Part shown: positions 42,101-51,479 of the stretch, piece by piece
How positions within the stretch are numbered: position 1 is the first letter of the stretch
How the letters are laid out: the number at the start of each line of letters is the position of its first letter
Assembly (NCBI RefSeq): GCF_007748175.1
Contig: NZ_CP037422.1
Location: 1,838,528-1,902,527, forward strand
Origin: Gimesia aquarii
GTDB taxonomy: Bacteria; Planctomycetota; Planctomycetia; Planctomycetales; Planctomycetaceae
Reading direction: 5' to 3'
Length of the DNA: 64,000 bases
The notes under the pieces: model-generated
Told to the model about the DNA's origin: nothing
What the model saw: only the letters and a program-made list of their open reading frames with translations
Database searches by the model: none
Position numbers and translations under genes: made by a program

Positions 42101-44196
42101 GCTCCAAAGTTACTTTCCAGATCTCTCAGGATCGCCTGAGGACTGTCTTCACCTGGTTTGAATTCCGCACCGACCTTCAATGCTTCCTGAGCATTGACAC
42201 GAGCAGACTCAAAACGTCTTGCTTTGATATCAGTTCTTGCCTGAGCGATTAGTTTCTGTGAAAACTGCTTCTTACGTTCTTTCTCTGCAGCATAAAGCTG
42301 TTCACGAGAGAGCCCACCAGGTTGACCTGCCATCTTGCGAATGTCTGCCAGAACCTGTTCAGGACGATCTTCAAACAGAGTATAAGCAGTATCAATCTTT
42401 TGTGCTGCTTCCGCTTTTTGTCGTGCTTCTTCCACTCTGTTGTTGGCAAGATCTTCACGAGCAGATGCAATCAATTGTCGTGCATACTCGGGGTTGGAAT
42501 TACCTTTAGTAGATTGAGTGGTTCCCGGATTCAACCTAGTCTCAGAGCTGATACCAACACGTTGGATGAATTCAGCCGGAGATTCACTGCCAGGTGAAAA
42601 TTTCACTCTGAGAGTCTGAGCAAGTTTTTGAGCCGATGAAGCAAGCATCAAAGCTTCATCTTTATTCCCTTGTTGCAAGGCAACCTGTGCCCGTTCCATC
42701 AAACGATTGATACGGGGACGTACCGCGTCTTGATTTTGTTGCAAACCTTTGATGCCGGAACTAGTGGCTGCTTCATCAGAAATTCGATCGATAGCGGCAA
42801 GTACCAATTCTGGTCGGTCATCAAACAAGTCGTAAGAGACTTGCATTTGCTGTACCTGACTCACTTTCTGACGGGCATTATCAAAGTTTCGCTTTTTAAT
42901 ATCCAGTCGCGCAAGTCGCAGTAGTTCTGTTGCCTGTGCTTTAGGTGATCCCTCTGGAACAGTCACTGCAGAGCGGCCAGTATTGGCTGCTGCCAAAGAA
43001 CCACTGCCTGCCTGGGCACGCTTGATTTCATCGAGTACCAACTCTGGTCGATCATCGAATAATCGATAGGCAACTTCAAGCTGACTTGCTTGAAGCGCTA
43101 GTTCACGGGCCGAGTCATAGCGACCTGATTGTAGCTCAGCGCGTGACTGTTTTAGTAATTGAGCGGCTCGGTCTTTGTCAGAACCGTTAGGTGAAGCCTG
43201 AGCAATTGGCATTGACCGTTTAGATTGACCGGCAAAAATTTTAGCACCGGTTTTTCGTTCGATTTCAGCCAGAATGTGTTGAGGCCGTTCATCGAACAGT
43301 TTATAAGCAATATCATAGTCCTGAGCCTGGATAGCAAGCGTGCGGGCATCATCATAGTGACCTGCATTCAATGCCTGTCGTGCTTGCTTCAAGAGTGCTG
43401 TCGCTTGTTGCTTTTCTGTTAAATTTTGAGTTTGACTTCCATCAAAGGGATTTCCAAAAGCATTGCCGTTTGTTGATTCTTCATTCGCAACTTGAACAAC
43501 ATGTGAGTTCTGATTTGAAAATCCACCAGCCTGTTGAATGGGTGAATCTTTTTGATTGCGTTGTTCTGCACGCGCAATTGCAGCCAGAACTTGTTCCGGG
43601 CGTTCATCAAAAGGACCATATTCCAAACGCATGGAGACAACCTGACTTGCTTTTTGGCGAGCCTTGGCAAATGCATTCAGCTTAATGTCTTCCCTAGCAG
43701 ACTGCAGCAATTGGCGGGCAAGTTGCTTCATCTCTGCAGGAGACTTTCCACTTCGATTTGAAACGTTGGTAGAAAATCCTGTATCGGAGGTAGGCGACTG
43801 TGCTCGTACGATCTGTTTCTTATGAGGAGCTGCCGCTCGCTGACGAGCACGACCAAGGTACTCGTTCATCTTTCGAAATTCTGCAGATGACAATCGTCCT
43901 GGAGAAACAGAAGCTTTTTCCAGCACTTCTACTGCTTCAGCGAATTGTCCTCTCTCGTAATATTGAGTCCCAAGACTCAAATAGTAACGAGCTGAGCGTT
44001 GTTGACGCCCAGAGATCGGTTGACCATTCTTCTCAACGTCAGCAGCGACCTTCCTGGTCGTGTTGCCAAGATTGGCCAGCCACATTGACGCTGCGATCAG
44101 CGTCGTACAGGCTAGTACTCCAAATGCCTTGCCCAATGTAGGTCCCTCCTTCAAGCCAGAACACCAACTTTGATTATGTTTTTTTTGAGGAGTCAT
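39148..44196 (-). CDS. giant secretin-domain protein with N-terminal helical repeats
   Basis: 1682 residues from ATG 44196, chosen because GGAAG sits five bases in front; the ATG one codon earlier is equally possible. After a membrane/signal segment (about 28-46, LACTTLIAASMWLANLG) come TPR-like sequence and seven tandem units of about 75 residues with the signature ARxxAxxA...YxLFDERPExVLAxI (residues about 140-680). A coiled-coil region follows. The secretin N0-like domain (PVNLQFESESLAEVMNKIQ) begins near 1034. The C-terminal secretin signature (VPDGGTVLLGGVKRLREG) is near the end. A Gly/Gln low-complexity insertion (repeated GQQ) occupies about 1520-1592. Likely an outer-membrane pore or planctomycete envelope-structure component. 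Confidence 0.82.
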   Translation of the reverse strand: MTPQKKHNQSWCSGLKEGPTLGKAFGVLACTTLIAASMWLANLGNTTRKVAADVEKNGQPISGRQQRSARYYLSLGTQYYERGQFAEAVEVLEKASVSPGRLSSAEFRKMNEYLGRARQRAAAPHKKQIVRAQSPTSDTGFSTNVSNRSGKSPAEMKQLARQLLQSAREDIKLNAFAKARQKASQVVSMRLEYGPFDERPEQVLAAIARAEQRNQKDSPIQQAGGFSNQNSHVVQVANEESTNGNAFGNPFDGSQTQNLTEKQQATALLKQARQALNAGHYDDARTLAIQAQDYDIAYKLFDERPQHILAEIERKTGAKIFAGQSKRSMPIAQASPNGSDKDRAAQLLKQSRAELQSGRYDSARELALQASQLEVAYRLFDDRPELVLDEIKRAQAGSGSLAAANTGRSAVTVPEGSPKAQATELLRLARLDIKKRNFDNARQKVSQVQQMQVSYDLFDDRPELVLAAIDRISDEAATSSGIKGLQQNQDAVRPRINRLMERAQVALQQGNKDEALMLASSAQKLAQTLRVKFSPGSESPAEFIQRVGISSETRLNPGTTQSTKGNSNPEYARQLIASAREDLANNRVEEARQKAEAAQKIDTAYTLFEDRPEQVLADIRKMAGQPGGLSREQLYAAEKERKKQFSQKLIAQARTDIKARRFESARVNAQEALKVGAEFKPGEDSPQAILRDLESNFGAEPAQVAQMKNNEASEIAVIHPGASALELYNLGMQRLGEGNRSSAYQAFLAAYQSGEKLDTHRAQQLQDAVRELAPSRAENIRLVKSQTSAVDPTDMKEPSTIDLVQQKQAIQFSRLRSEVLNAIFKAERMRESAPTEALGVIDETMSKVESSNLDKKSMTTLIGSLQRTRESIDSFRKQVAPLEELKKRNQEVKDHYNKEIKTRIRVEQEVADLVQKFNELIDQRRYAEAEVVAKQAKDLDPQNPVTVTMEWKARFIRREESNNAMRERKEQNVWNQLNDVEEALADAYTPDIKFGHDAKEWAELTKRRDKYHAKNHTQKTEKELQIEESLDRPVNLQFESESLAEVMNKIQTLTGINIFLDTQGLEEEGVTTDAPVTINVNGIKLRSALNLLLEPLNLSYTIDNEVLKITSRIRQQGTLKTETYPVADLVVPIPNFASNGSMASNPYSQMGAVSYGSGFGGNQAAPGNFQVADPVMGGIPGGPNPWDNNGSTAQVAGGGSNIDFDSLTELIVSTVEPDSWEEIGGAGSVRPFETTLSLVIRQTQKVHDEIANLLEQLRRLQDLQVTIEVRFVTVSDRFFERIGVDFDFNVQDTVGGPTIDDNGNAVPAFGQVDLLGNANQGGQNQQGGQQAQQGQTTTGQTGGPGVAPFSNPPTRTLLNFDTWPKKGTIAGLSSPESFTPDLDVQFRQGSFEIGVPEFGSFNANAGVNVGLAILSDIEAFFFINAAQADERSNLLFAPKVTLFNGQVAFVTSNVSRPFVISLVPTVGDFAVGFTPIIANIPEGVSLTVSAVISADRRYVRLSVNPNFTNVTDVFTFSFQGGTGGIGQQGQQGQQGQQGGQLGQQGGGNFGNGVGAGLGGIGGVGGQGGVGGQQGQQGQQGQQGQQGQQGGGLGTTTIQQPVVEQVTVTTTVSVPDGGTVLLGGVKRLREGRSMAGVPILNKLPYISRLFKNTGVGRETESLMMMVTPRIIIQEEEEEALLGY

Positions 44197-44534
44197 CATG
44201 ACTTCCAATTCGCTATCTAGTGTGGGTAGGAATTTTAATCTGAAATCCCAATTTAGTACCATACGAATTTTGTACAGCCAATCAGGATTTTAGAAATACG
44301 AGATGTCTTATTAATATTTGTCAGTCGACAAAACTAACAAATGGTAGTGAGAGATATGAGTAGTAGAATTGTATTTAAGAATTGAGAGAAGTGAGTGCGG
44401 GTAATAATTGATTTGTGCTAATCAGGTCAATATGGTTATGACAAATATTTCAAAAAAATTTGCATAGTTTTCAAATTATTTTTTCAGGCTGTCATTTATA
44501 AGGTAGATCTTAAATTTGTGCTCATGTTTTTGGT

Positions 44535-45809
44535 TTAATGAGCTTCGCTATTTGTAGGTTTTACATTTTCATCTTCGATTTTAAATTTCGTTTCGATCAC
44601 GGCTTTCGCATATAAAGAGTCCAAAATTTCCTTTGTCGCTTTCATACGCGCTTCTGTAATCATCGTTTGTTCGAGTTTCCCCTGCACATCAGCAAAAGGA
44701 GTATATCCAGCCTCTTTACGACCATTAACTTTTACAATTTGATAGGAATTTGGTGTTTCAAATACCTGGCTGACTTGTCCTACAGGTAACTCGAATAGCG
44801 CCTTTTCAATGTCTGGCTCGGCCAGACTCCCACTGCGAGTCCATCCCCATTGACCGTTCTTCTCAGCGCGTGTTCCATCTGAATATTGTTTGGCTAACTC
44901 ACCAAAATCTTCACCTGCCTGATGTTTATGGATCACTTCATGCAGTACAGCAATGGCTTTTTCCTTACCGCCGTGCTTTTTGAATGAAATTCGAATACGT
45001 TGCCAACGGACTTTGGATGGTACTGCATAATCTTCAATATTTGCCTTATAGCGAGCAAGAACTTCTTCACGACTGAAATCGTTAGTCGCCTTCGCTTTGA
45101 CTGCCATAAACTGGATAGCTGATTGCTGTTTCATAAAAAGTTCTTTTTCAGAATAAATTGAACGACCTTGATTGTTCAATATTTCTTCCAACTCCTGAGA
45201 AGAATTTACTTTCAATTGTTTTTGTAGTTCAGGAATTCGCTCTTCTTCAAATGCGGTTTCCAAGTGTTCCTGAAGCATTTCCAACTGTTCTTTTTTAAGA
45301 GTACTTTTCATTTCATGGATCAATAATTGACGCTCAATATGCCCTTTCAGGTCACGTTTAATGAGGGCACGTCGCAATTTTTGGTATTCTTCAGGTGGCA
45401 TTCTCTGTTCAGCCTGCTGGAGTTGAAAATCATAAACTCCAATGACATCTGACACAAAAAGGGGAGATCCATTGACCATCGCAACCACAGTGCTGTCAGT
45501 CAGAGGTTCTTCAGAATCTTCAGGCGAACTCTCGGAGGAGATGCTGGATGAGGTCGTTGAAGCCGTGATGATACGAGTTTCAAAGGGATTTTCTGAGTCT
45601 TCAAAATCTCCCGACAGGAGATTTTTTCTATCGGGAGTTCTATTAGCATACTCGGACTGCTTTAGCTTTTGTTGCTTGAGAGCAGACTCCAGACGTGGAG
45701 GTGGCGGCCCCAGAACAGGATTGTCTACCTTAGGGGTAGTCTCGCAACCTACTAGGCTCATTGAAACAACAAACAAAAAATATAATTGCGCGTAGCGCAT
45801 TAATAGCAT
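44535..45809 (-). CDS. parvulin-type peptidyl-prolyl isomerase, SurA/PrsA-like lipoprotein
   Basis: 424 residues. Lipoprotein signal QLYFLFVVSMSLVGC (Cys about 22). A helical chaperone-like segment covers about 105-260 (MVNGSPLFVSDVIGVYDFQL), and the PpiC-type rotamase domain spans about 280-385 (DFGELAKQYSDGTRAEKNGQ, GWTRSGSLAEPDIEKALFEL, PVGQVSQVFETPNSYQIVKV). It resembles SurA/PrsA periplasmic folding factors. The start could be the second Met (MRYAQL). It is transcribed in the same direction as the secretin, 338 bases upstream of it, and might help fold it. Confidence 0.85.
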   Translation of the reverse strand: MLLMRYAQLYFLFVVSMSLVGCETTPKVDNPVLGPPPPRLESALKQQKLKQSEYANRTPDRKNLLSGDFEDSENPFETRIITASTTSSSISSESSPEDSEEPLTDSTVVAMVNGSPLFVSDVIGVYDFQLQQAEQRMPPEEYQKLRRALIKRDLKGHIERQLLIHEMKSTLKKEQLEMLQEHLETAFEEERIPELQKQLKVNSSQELEEILNNQGRSIYSEKELFMKQQSAIQFMAVKAKATNDFSREEVLARYKANIEDYAVPSKVRWQRIRISFKKHGGKEKAIAVLHEVIHKHQAGEDFGELAKQYSDGTRAEKNGQWGWTRSGSLAEPDIEKALFELPVGQVSQVFETPNSYQIVKVNGRKEAGYTPFADVQGKLEQTMITEARMKATKEILDSLYAKAVIETKFKIEDENVKPTNSEAH

Positions 45810-45980
45810 CCTGCAGTCGATGAACGAATTAATTTTCCGGGAATTAGAGAGACTTTAAAAATAAGATTCAGTAATAAGTCAAATTACAAAGGAATTGTAA
45901 GGGAGGGAAACAAATCATTACTAAATCGATATCATCCATCCAGGAAGCAAACGACTTAAAAAACTCGTTTTTTCGACCTA

Positions 45981-48900
45981 TCAGGGCGATGGTGCGGGAT
46001 TATAGGTCAGATCAAAACTTTGTTGCAATACCGATTTGAGCTCTTGCATGACCGCTTCAACATTTACGGCAGAACTAGGTAGTGGAATATATGCCGACTT
46101 ATGATCTACGATGCGAATAGGTATTCGATTTTGATTACTTTTTACCAAAGCGAGCATATGATTTTTATCCCGATAACCCAAAACCGCAAAATGATCTTCC
46201 AGCCGAATACTGTCAACTTGCCAGAGTTGCGCCAGGATCTGTAATTCCTTTAAAAGAATTAAGTTACATGCAGGATTGGGAATATTCCCAAATCGGTCCT
46301 GGATTTCCTCTTCCAGCTCGGAAAGTTCTTCAAGTGAGCGAACCGCTGACAATTTTCGGTAAATTTCAATTTTGATTCGGCCAGGAGGAATGAAATCCGA
46401 GGGGAGGAATGCAGTACAAGGTAAATCAATGGCGACATGGTGATGTTCCCGAATGGGCTCATTTTTCAGTTTTTTGCAAGCATTCTCTAAAAGTTGACAA
46501 TAAAGTTCATAGCCAACAGCGGCGATGTGCCCACTCTGCTCCGTCCCCAAAATATTACCGGCTCCTCGAATCTCTAGATCACGCATGGCAATTTTGAAGC
46601 CGGCACCGAGCTCGCTGTATTCCTCAATGGCTTTGAGTCGCTTGGCGGCAACAGGAGTCAATATCTGACCATCGCGGAGCAATAGATAACAGTAAGCTCT
46701 ATGATGTGATCGACCAACGCGTCCCCTTAACTGATGTAGATCAGATAGTCCATAATTCCCGGCATCGTGAATGAAAATCGTATTCGCATTTGGAATATCA
46801 AGCCCACTCTCTACGATGGTCGTGCAAACGAAGATATCGTTTTTTCCTGAAACAAAGTCGAGCATTGCCGTTTCAAGCTCTGATTCTTTCATTTGCCCAT
46901 GACCAATGCCAATGTTAGCTTCGGGAACTATCTGCTGGATTCGATCTGCGTAAGTCTTAAGATCATGAACACGGTTGTGCACAAAGTAAACCTGCCCATT
47001 TCGATTCAGTTCACGGACCATCGCATGCCGAATCAGTTCGGGATCGAAGCGAGTGATTCTGGTTTCGATGGGAACGCGATCACGGGGGGCTGTCGTCAAA
47101 TTAGAAATATCACGTATCCCTAATAAAGACATATGTAGTGTACGAGGTACCGGTGTCGCACTAAGAGTCAGCACTTCAATTTGCAATCTAAGGTGTTTCA
47201 GCATTTCCTTCGCCTCTACACCAAAGCGTTGTTCTTCATCAATGATCAACAATCCCAAATCTTTAAATTTAATATCTTTCTGAATTAAGCGGTGCGTTCC
47301 AATAACCAGGTCAACACTACCGGAGGCCATCCCTTCAAGAATGATTCTCTGTTCTTTTTTGGTTTTGAAACGAGACAGGCCTTCAATTGTGATCGGATAA
47401 TCGGCCATGCGCTCACTGAAAGTGCGGGTATGCTGTTCGGCTAAAACTGTCGTAGGGACCAGAACAGCAACTTGCTTACCTGCATCGATGGCTTTAAAGG
47501 CGGCCCGAATAGCAACTTCTGTTTTGCCATAACCGACATCACCACAGATGAGACGATCCATGGGTTGAGGCCGTTCCATATCGAGTCGCACATCATTGAT
47601 CGCATGCAATTGGTCTTCTGTTTCCGTGTAGGGAAACGAAGCCTCAAATTCTTTTTGCCAATGACTATCGAGGGGATACGCCAGCCCTGGTTGTGCAGAC
47701 CGCATTGCCTGCAATCGCAACATGTCGCTGGCCATATCTCGAACGGCTTGCGCTGCTTTTTCTTTTTTATTAGCCCAGCCTTTGGTTCCTAGTTTCGAAA
47801 GCTGTGGTATATGTTTTCCACCACCAATATATTTTTGCACCAAATGAACCAGAGACACGGGAACATACATCTGCACTTTGTCACGAAATTCTAAAGAAAG
47901 ATGTTCTTCGCGATGTCCCTCTTTTTCAAGCAGTTCAAGCCCTTTGAAACGTGCAATACCATGTGACAAATGAACGACAAAGTCCCCCACATTTAAATCC
48001 AGGAAGCTGTCGATCGCCCGACTTTCGACTTTTCGCTTTCTGGGTTTATGTCTGATGTCAGCTCGTCCGAAGAGTTCATGGTCACTGAGAACGACAAGAT
48101 GTTCGGGCACTATCCGAAAACCTAATGCCAGATTTCCGATACAAGTCGTAATGCGATCGGTGATATCGAGATCAGACTCACCTAGTATTTCCTGCAAACG
48201 ATCTTCTTCACCCTGATTATGACAGCAAATCAGAATTCGATCCTGAACCCCAGTAATCGAGTTCAGCTCTTCGATCATTTCGGACTTGGCGCGTGTAAAC
48301 CGTTCGATCGATTCAATCTGCAAATGGCAAGATACCTCAGTCGATTCAGCCGAAATCGGAGCAATTGTCACAGAAGGAAAATCAGTGCAACGAGACAAAG
48401 TCGCTGGTACACTGAATAGTCCACGCGGATTTTCAAGACGTTCCAGATAACGTTTACCTTCTTCGATCAGTTCGGGAAGTTCAATTAACACAATGCGAGT
48501 ATCGGCAGGCAAGTTATCCAACAGGTTTTCTGCTACCGGTTCTTCTTCACTCTGAGCCACCACTGTCCGATGTTGTGAACGTTTCTGATCAGATGACACG
48601 GGTGAAACCAGAATGAGATCGACTTGTTGGCAGGTTTCAACTGTTCGCTGCGTTTCTACATCAAACCGTCTGATCGATTCGACTTCATCACCAAAAAATT
48701 CGATACGAATGGGAAGTGTGGCATCAGGAGAAAAAATATCGAGAATCCCACCATGCATACTGAATTCCCCAGGGAGTTCGATCGCAGTGGTTCGTTCGAA
48801 ACCGCGTTCAATGAGCCAGCTCATAAAAGCATCGGTATCAATTTCGTCTCCGACCTTGATAGTACGGGTGGCTTCGCGCCGTTCACTTTGGCTAGGAACC

Positions 48901-49325
48901 GGTTGTAGAAGAGCAGGGAAGGAAGACACCATCACAAGCGGCTTTTGGACCGTATGGGTATCTGCCTGTCCTAACTGATTGAGTACACGCAAGCGCCCTC
49001 CAAAGACCGAATCGGCTACATCATACTCACCCGGTAAGGTCTCCCAGGCCGGAAATATTTCAGGAATTCTTCCCAGAAAACTGGCAAAGTCACCCGCAAA
49101 TTCATCAATTTCTCCCAAGCGCGGAAGTACGATTAGTAAGGGGGATTTTAGAGATTCGGCAATTGCCGCAGCAGTCAGCGCGCACGATCCTCCCCAGGCT
49201 CCGTCAATCGTCCCACTCTGACCTGATTGGAGGGCTGCAACAACTGCTGCGAATCCTTCGCTTTGGCTTAAAACGGGAACCAGATCCTGCATCGACTCAA
49301 TCTGACTGTCGATTGGTTTGGTCAT
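45981..49325 (-). CDS. mfd: transcription-repair coupling factor
   Basis: 1114 residues, normal length for Mfd. The N-terminal UvrB-like domains contain LIVLPRLGEIDEFAGDFASF and GGILDIFSPDATLPIRIEFF. The RNA-polymerase-interacting domain starts at about 470 with DLNVGDFVVHLSHGIARFKG. The helicase has Walker A GDVGYGKTE near 600, DEEQ near 695, LSATPVPRTL, and VHNRVHDL and RGRVGRSHHRAYCYL in the second half. The C-terminal D7-type domain is present. It displaces stalled RNA polymerase and recruits UvrA. Gene is complete with ATG start. Confidence 0.97.
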   Translation of the reverse strand: MTKPIDSQIESMQDLVPVLSQSEGFAAVVAALQSGQSGTIDGAWGGSCALTAAAIAESLKSPLLIVLPRLGEIDEFAGDFASFLGRIPEIFPAWETLPGEYDVADSVFGGRLRVLNQLGQADTHTVQKPLVMVSSFPALLQPVPSQSERREATRTIKVGDEIDTDAFMSWLIERGFERTTAIELPGEFSMHGGILDIFSPDATLPIRIEFFGDEVESIRRFDVETQRTVETCQQVDLILVSPVSSDQKRSQHRTVVAQSEEEPVAENLLDNLPADTRIVLIELPELIEEGKRYLERLENPRGLFSVPATLSRCTDFPSVTIAPISAESTEVSCHLQIESIERFTRAKSEMIEELNSITGVQDRILICCHNQGEEDRLQEILGESDLDITDRITTCIGNLALGFRIVPEHLVVLSDHELFGRADIRHKPRKRKVESRAIDSFLDLNVGDFVVHLSHGIARFKGLELLEKEGHREEHLSLEFRDKVQMYVPVSLVHLVQKYIGGGKHIPQLSKLGTKGWANKKEKAAQAVRDMASDMLRLQAMRSAQPGLAYPLDSHWQKEFEASFPYTETEDQLHAINDVRLDMERPQPMDRLICGDVGYGKTEVAIRAAFKAIDAGKQVAVLVPTTVLAEQHTRTFSERMADYPITIEGLSRFKTKKEQRIILEGMASGSVDLVIGTHRLIQKDIKFKDLGLLIIDEEQRFGVEAKEMLKHLRLQIEVLTLSATPVPRTLHMSLLGIRDISNLTTAPRDRVPIETRITRFDPELIRHAMVRELNRNGQVYFVHNRVHDLKTYADRIQQIVPEANIGIGHGQMKESELETAMLDFVSGKNDIFVCTTIVESGLDIPNANTIFIHDAGNYGLSDLHQLRGRVGRSHHRAYCYLLLRDGQILTPVAAKRLKAIEEYSELGAGFKIAMRDLEIRGAGNILGTEQSGHIAAVGYELYCQLLENACKKLKNEPIREHHHVAIDLPCTAFLPSDFIPPGRIKIEIYRKLSAVRSLEELSELEEEIQDRFGNIPNPACNLILLKELQILAQLWQVDSIRLEDHFAVLGYRDKNHMLALVKSNQNRIPIRIVDHKSAYIPLPSSAVNVEAVMQELKSVLQQSFDLTYNPAPSP

Positions 49326-49533
49326 GTTCAGAATAATTTTAGCAATCGATTTAAAATTGTCACGCGCTCACCATGAAAAACCTGATTGGGAGTTCGTTTT
49401 TAGGATCTTCCGACGTGACTTCAGAGCATTGCAAAGATACGATAGAGAATTGATGATTCACTGAAATGAAAAAACAGTGATTGCGGCTTTATCCTATTGA
49501 CTTCCCCGATTTTGTAACGCTGAAGGATACATA

Positions 49534-50712
49534 GTGCCTGATAATTCTGATTGTATTGATGTGAATGTTGCTTTGGGACCGCGGAGTTACCACATTTCGG
49601 TAGTCAGTGACAGGTTTGATCAGTTCGCTGAAACCCTGGAAAGTTGGTTGAATCATAATCCTGCTTTTCGAAATACAGTTGCAGAAGGAAACAAATCGGC
49701 ACTGATCATAACAGACGAAAATCTTGCAACATTGCATGCTTCTAAAGTTGAAAAGAGTCTGAAAACGCGCGGCTGGAAATGGGAAACTGCGGTTATTGAA
49801 CCAGGAGAGAAATCCAAATCACTGGCTGTCATATCTGACCTGTATGATCGACTGGTAGCCATGAAGGCTGATCGACAGACAATCGTGATTGCCGTTGGGG
49901 GTGGAGTGATAGGTGATGCAGCCGGATTTGTAGCAGCAACCTATGTTCGTGGGCTACCTTTCGTTCAAGTCCCAACCTCACTGTTAGCGCACGTCGATAG
50001 TTCTGTCGGAGGGAAAGTGGGCGTCAATCATCCTCAGGCCAAAAACCTCATTGGTGCTTTCTACCAACCATTGGGAGTCTTCATCGATACCTCAACACTC
50101 GAAACACTTCCAGATCGTGATTATCGTAGCGGTTTGGCAGAAGTTGTTAAATATGGTGTGATTCTTGATGCACGTTTTTTTCAATATCTTGAACAGAATA
50201 TCGATGGGCTGAATCAACGCTCTGCGGAGGTGCTGCGCAAGGTAATTGCCCGTAGTTGTGAACTCAAAGCTGAAGTTGTGGAACAAGACGAACATGAGCG
50301 AACCGGACTACGGGCCATACTCAATTATGGTCATACCTTTGCACACGCATTTGAAGCCCTCTGTGGTTATGGAGAACTAATGCATGGCGAAGCCGTCTCC
50401 ATTGGCATGATCTATGCCAGCTATCTAGCAGAAAAACTGAACTTAATCTCCCATCAGGAAACAGAACGTCAAGTTCATCTGTTGCAGGCATTGGGTTTGC
50501 CAACACTATTGCCCGAAGGAACTCAGCTCAGCAATGACGACATTATCGATCGTATGAAGTTAGATAAGAAAACAGTAGGGGGGCAACTACGGTTTGTACT
50601 TCCAACTTGTCTGGGTCGCGTCGAAGTGTTCAAAGAGATCCCGGAAGCACAAGTTCGAGAAGTCCTTGATGAACTGAAACGCTCGGTTTCCTCCGATGAT
50701 TTTCAGATTTAA
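49534..50712 (+). CDS. aroB: 3-dehydroquinate synthase
   Basis: 392 residues starting at GTG 49534, with GAAGGATAC upstream. The family core is complete: VIAVGGGVIGDAAGFVAATY (NAD binding), VPTSLLAHVDSSVGGKVGVN, KNLIGAFYQP, and the metal-ligand region LNYGHTFAHAFEA with EAVSIGM. It converts DAHP to 3-dehydroquinate in the shikimate pathway in the cytoplasm. It is slightly longer than E. coli AroB because of an N-terminal extension. It stands alone, divergent from mfd across a 208-base spacer. Confidence 0.95.
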   Translation: MPDNSDCIDVNVALGPRSYHISVVSDRFDQFAETLESWLNHNPAFRNTVAEGNKSALIITDENLATLHASKVEKSLKTRGWKWETAVIEPGEKSKSLAVISDLYDRLVAMKADRQTIVIAVGGGVIGDAAGFVAATYVRGLPFVQVPTSLLAHVDSSVGGKVGVNHPQAKNLIGAFYQPLGVFIDTSTLETLPDRDYRSGLAEVVKYGVILDARFFQYLEQNIDGLNQRSAEVLRKVIARSCELKAEVVEQDEHERTGLRAILNYGHTFAHAFEALCGYGELMHGEAVSIGMIYASYLAEKLNLISHQETERQVHLLQALGLPTLLPEGTQLSNDDIIDRMKLDKKTVGGQLRFVLPTCLGRVEVFKEIPEAQVREVLDELKRSVSSDDFQI

Positions 50713-51048
50713 GTCACGGCGTTGTCACTGTATATTCATGTATGATTTAATCGGATATTCAACTCTAATTGTGTGCTATCATAGCTGTATTAATTCTAGT
50801 TACCATACAAGATTTCTTCGCTTCAGACCTCCTCATATTTGCATCAATCAGTAATGTCCACACAATCGATACCAGTACATCCCTCCTTCTGGATTAGTTA
50901 TCGATGATCTTAATCCTTCATCAAAATTAGAAACTAATCTTGATAACAGGCCTGCATTCTATTTCTCTGCTCGCTAGGAGCGCTGTCCGTTCAACGGCTT
51001 TGGGCCTTGGTTTAGTGATACGCTTATTTACAAAAGGACTTTTAAAAC
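50713..51048. other. intergenic region
   Basis: 336 bases between aroB and the Hpt gene. No gene seen. It contains a short inverted sequence around CCGTTCAACGGC (50986-50997) and presumably the promoter for the phosphorelay genes; I cannot place it reliably. Confidence 0.35.
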
Positions 51049-51462
51049 ATGTCAAGTTTAACTCCATCACTCACAGGAGCGCGCTGGCGATTGATTAATC
51101 GGGAGCAAGTACTCGATATGGCAATGGGGGATACTGAATTTCTCTCAGAATTGATCGAACTTTTTTTGGGCTGCGTATCCAAGCAGATGCAGGAAATTAA
51201 GCAGGCCATTGAAGAAAATGATGCTCAAGCTATAGCTGAGGCAGCTCACGCGTGTAAAGGAACAGTGGGGAATTATACAAAACTGGAGCCCTATTTACTT
51301 TTACAATCACTGGAAAATGATGGGAAATCCAATCACATTGAAGAATCCCAAGGCAAATATTGTTTACTGGAAAAAGAAATCACTCAATTGATTTTAGAAA
51401 TAAAAGCATTGATGGCTCAAGAGTGTTACAACGTTCCAGCTTCTCATCAGCATGTAGGATAA
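51049..51462 (+). CDS. histidine phosphotransfer (Hpt) protein
   Basis: 137 residues. The Hpt signature is EAAHACKGTVGNY with phosphoryl-accepting His about 67 in the H-x-x-K-G context. Four helices are predicted before and after (FLSELIELFLGCVSKQMQEI; EKEITQLILEIKALM). A role as a relay between a hybrid kinase and a response regulator is established for this family. The response regulator gene starts 17 bases after its stop. Confidence 0.85.
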   Translation: MSSLTPSLTGARWRLINREQVLDMAMGDTEFLSELIELFLGCVSKQMQEIKQAIEENDAQAIAEAAHACKGTVGNYTKLEPYLLLQSLENDGKSNHIEESQGKYCLLEKEITQLILEIKALMAQECYNVPASHQHVG

Positions 51463-51479
51463 ACCCAAAGGCAACCCTT

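Noticed and set aside
41371..43761. Many plus-strand frames opposite the giant secretin and long frames in alternative phases
   Set aside because: Shadows of the repeat-rich reverse-strand gene; the real frame has the repeat signature and secretin domain.
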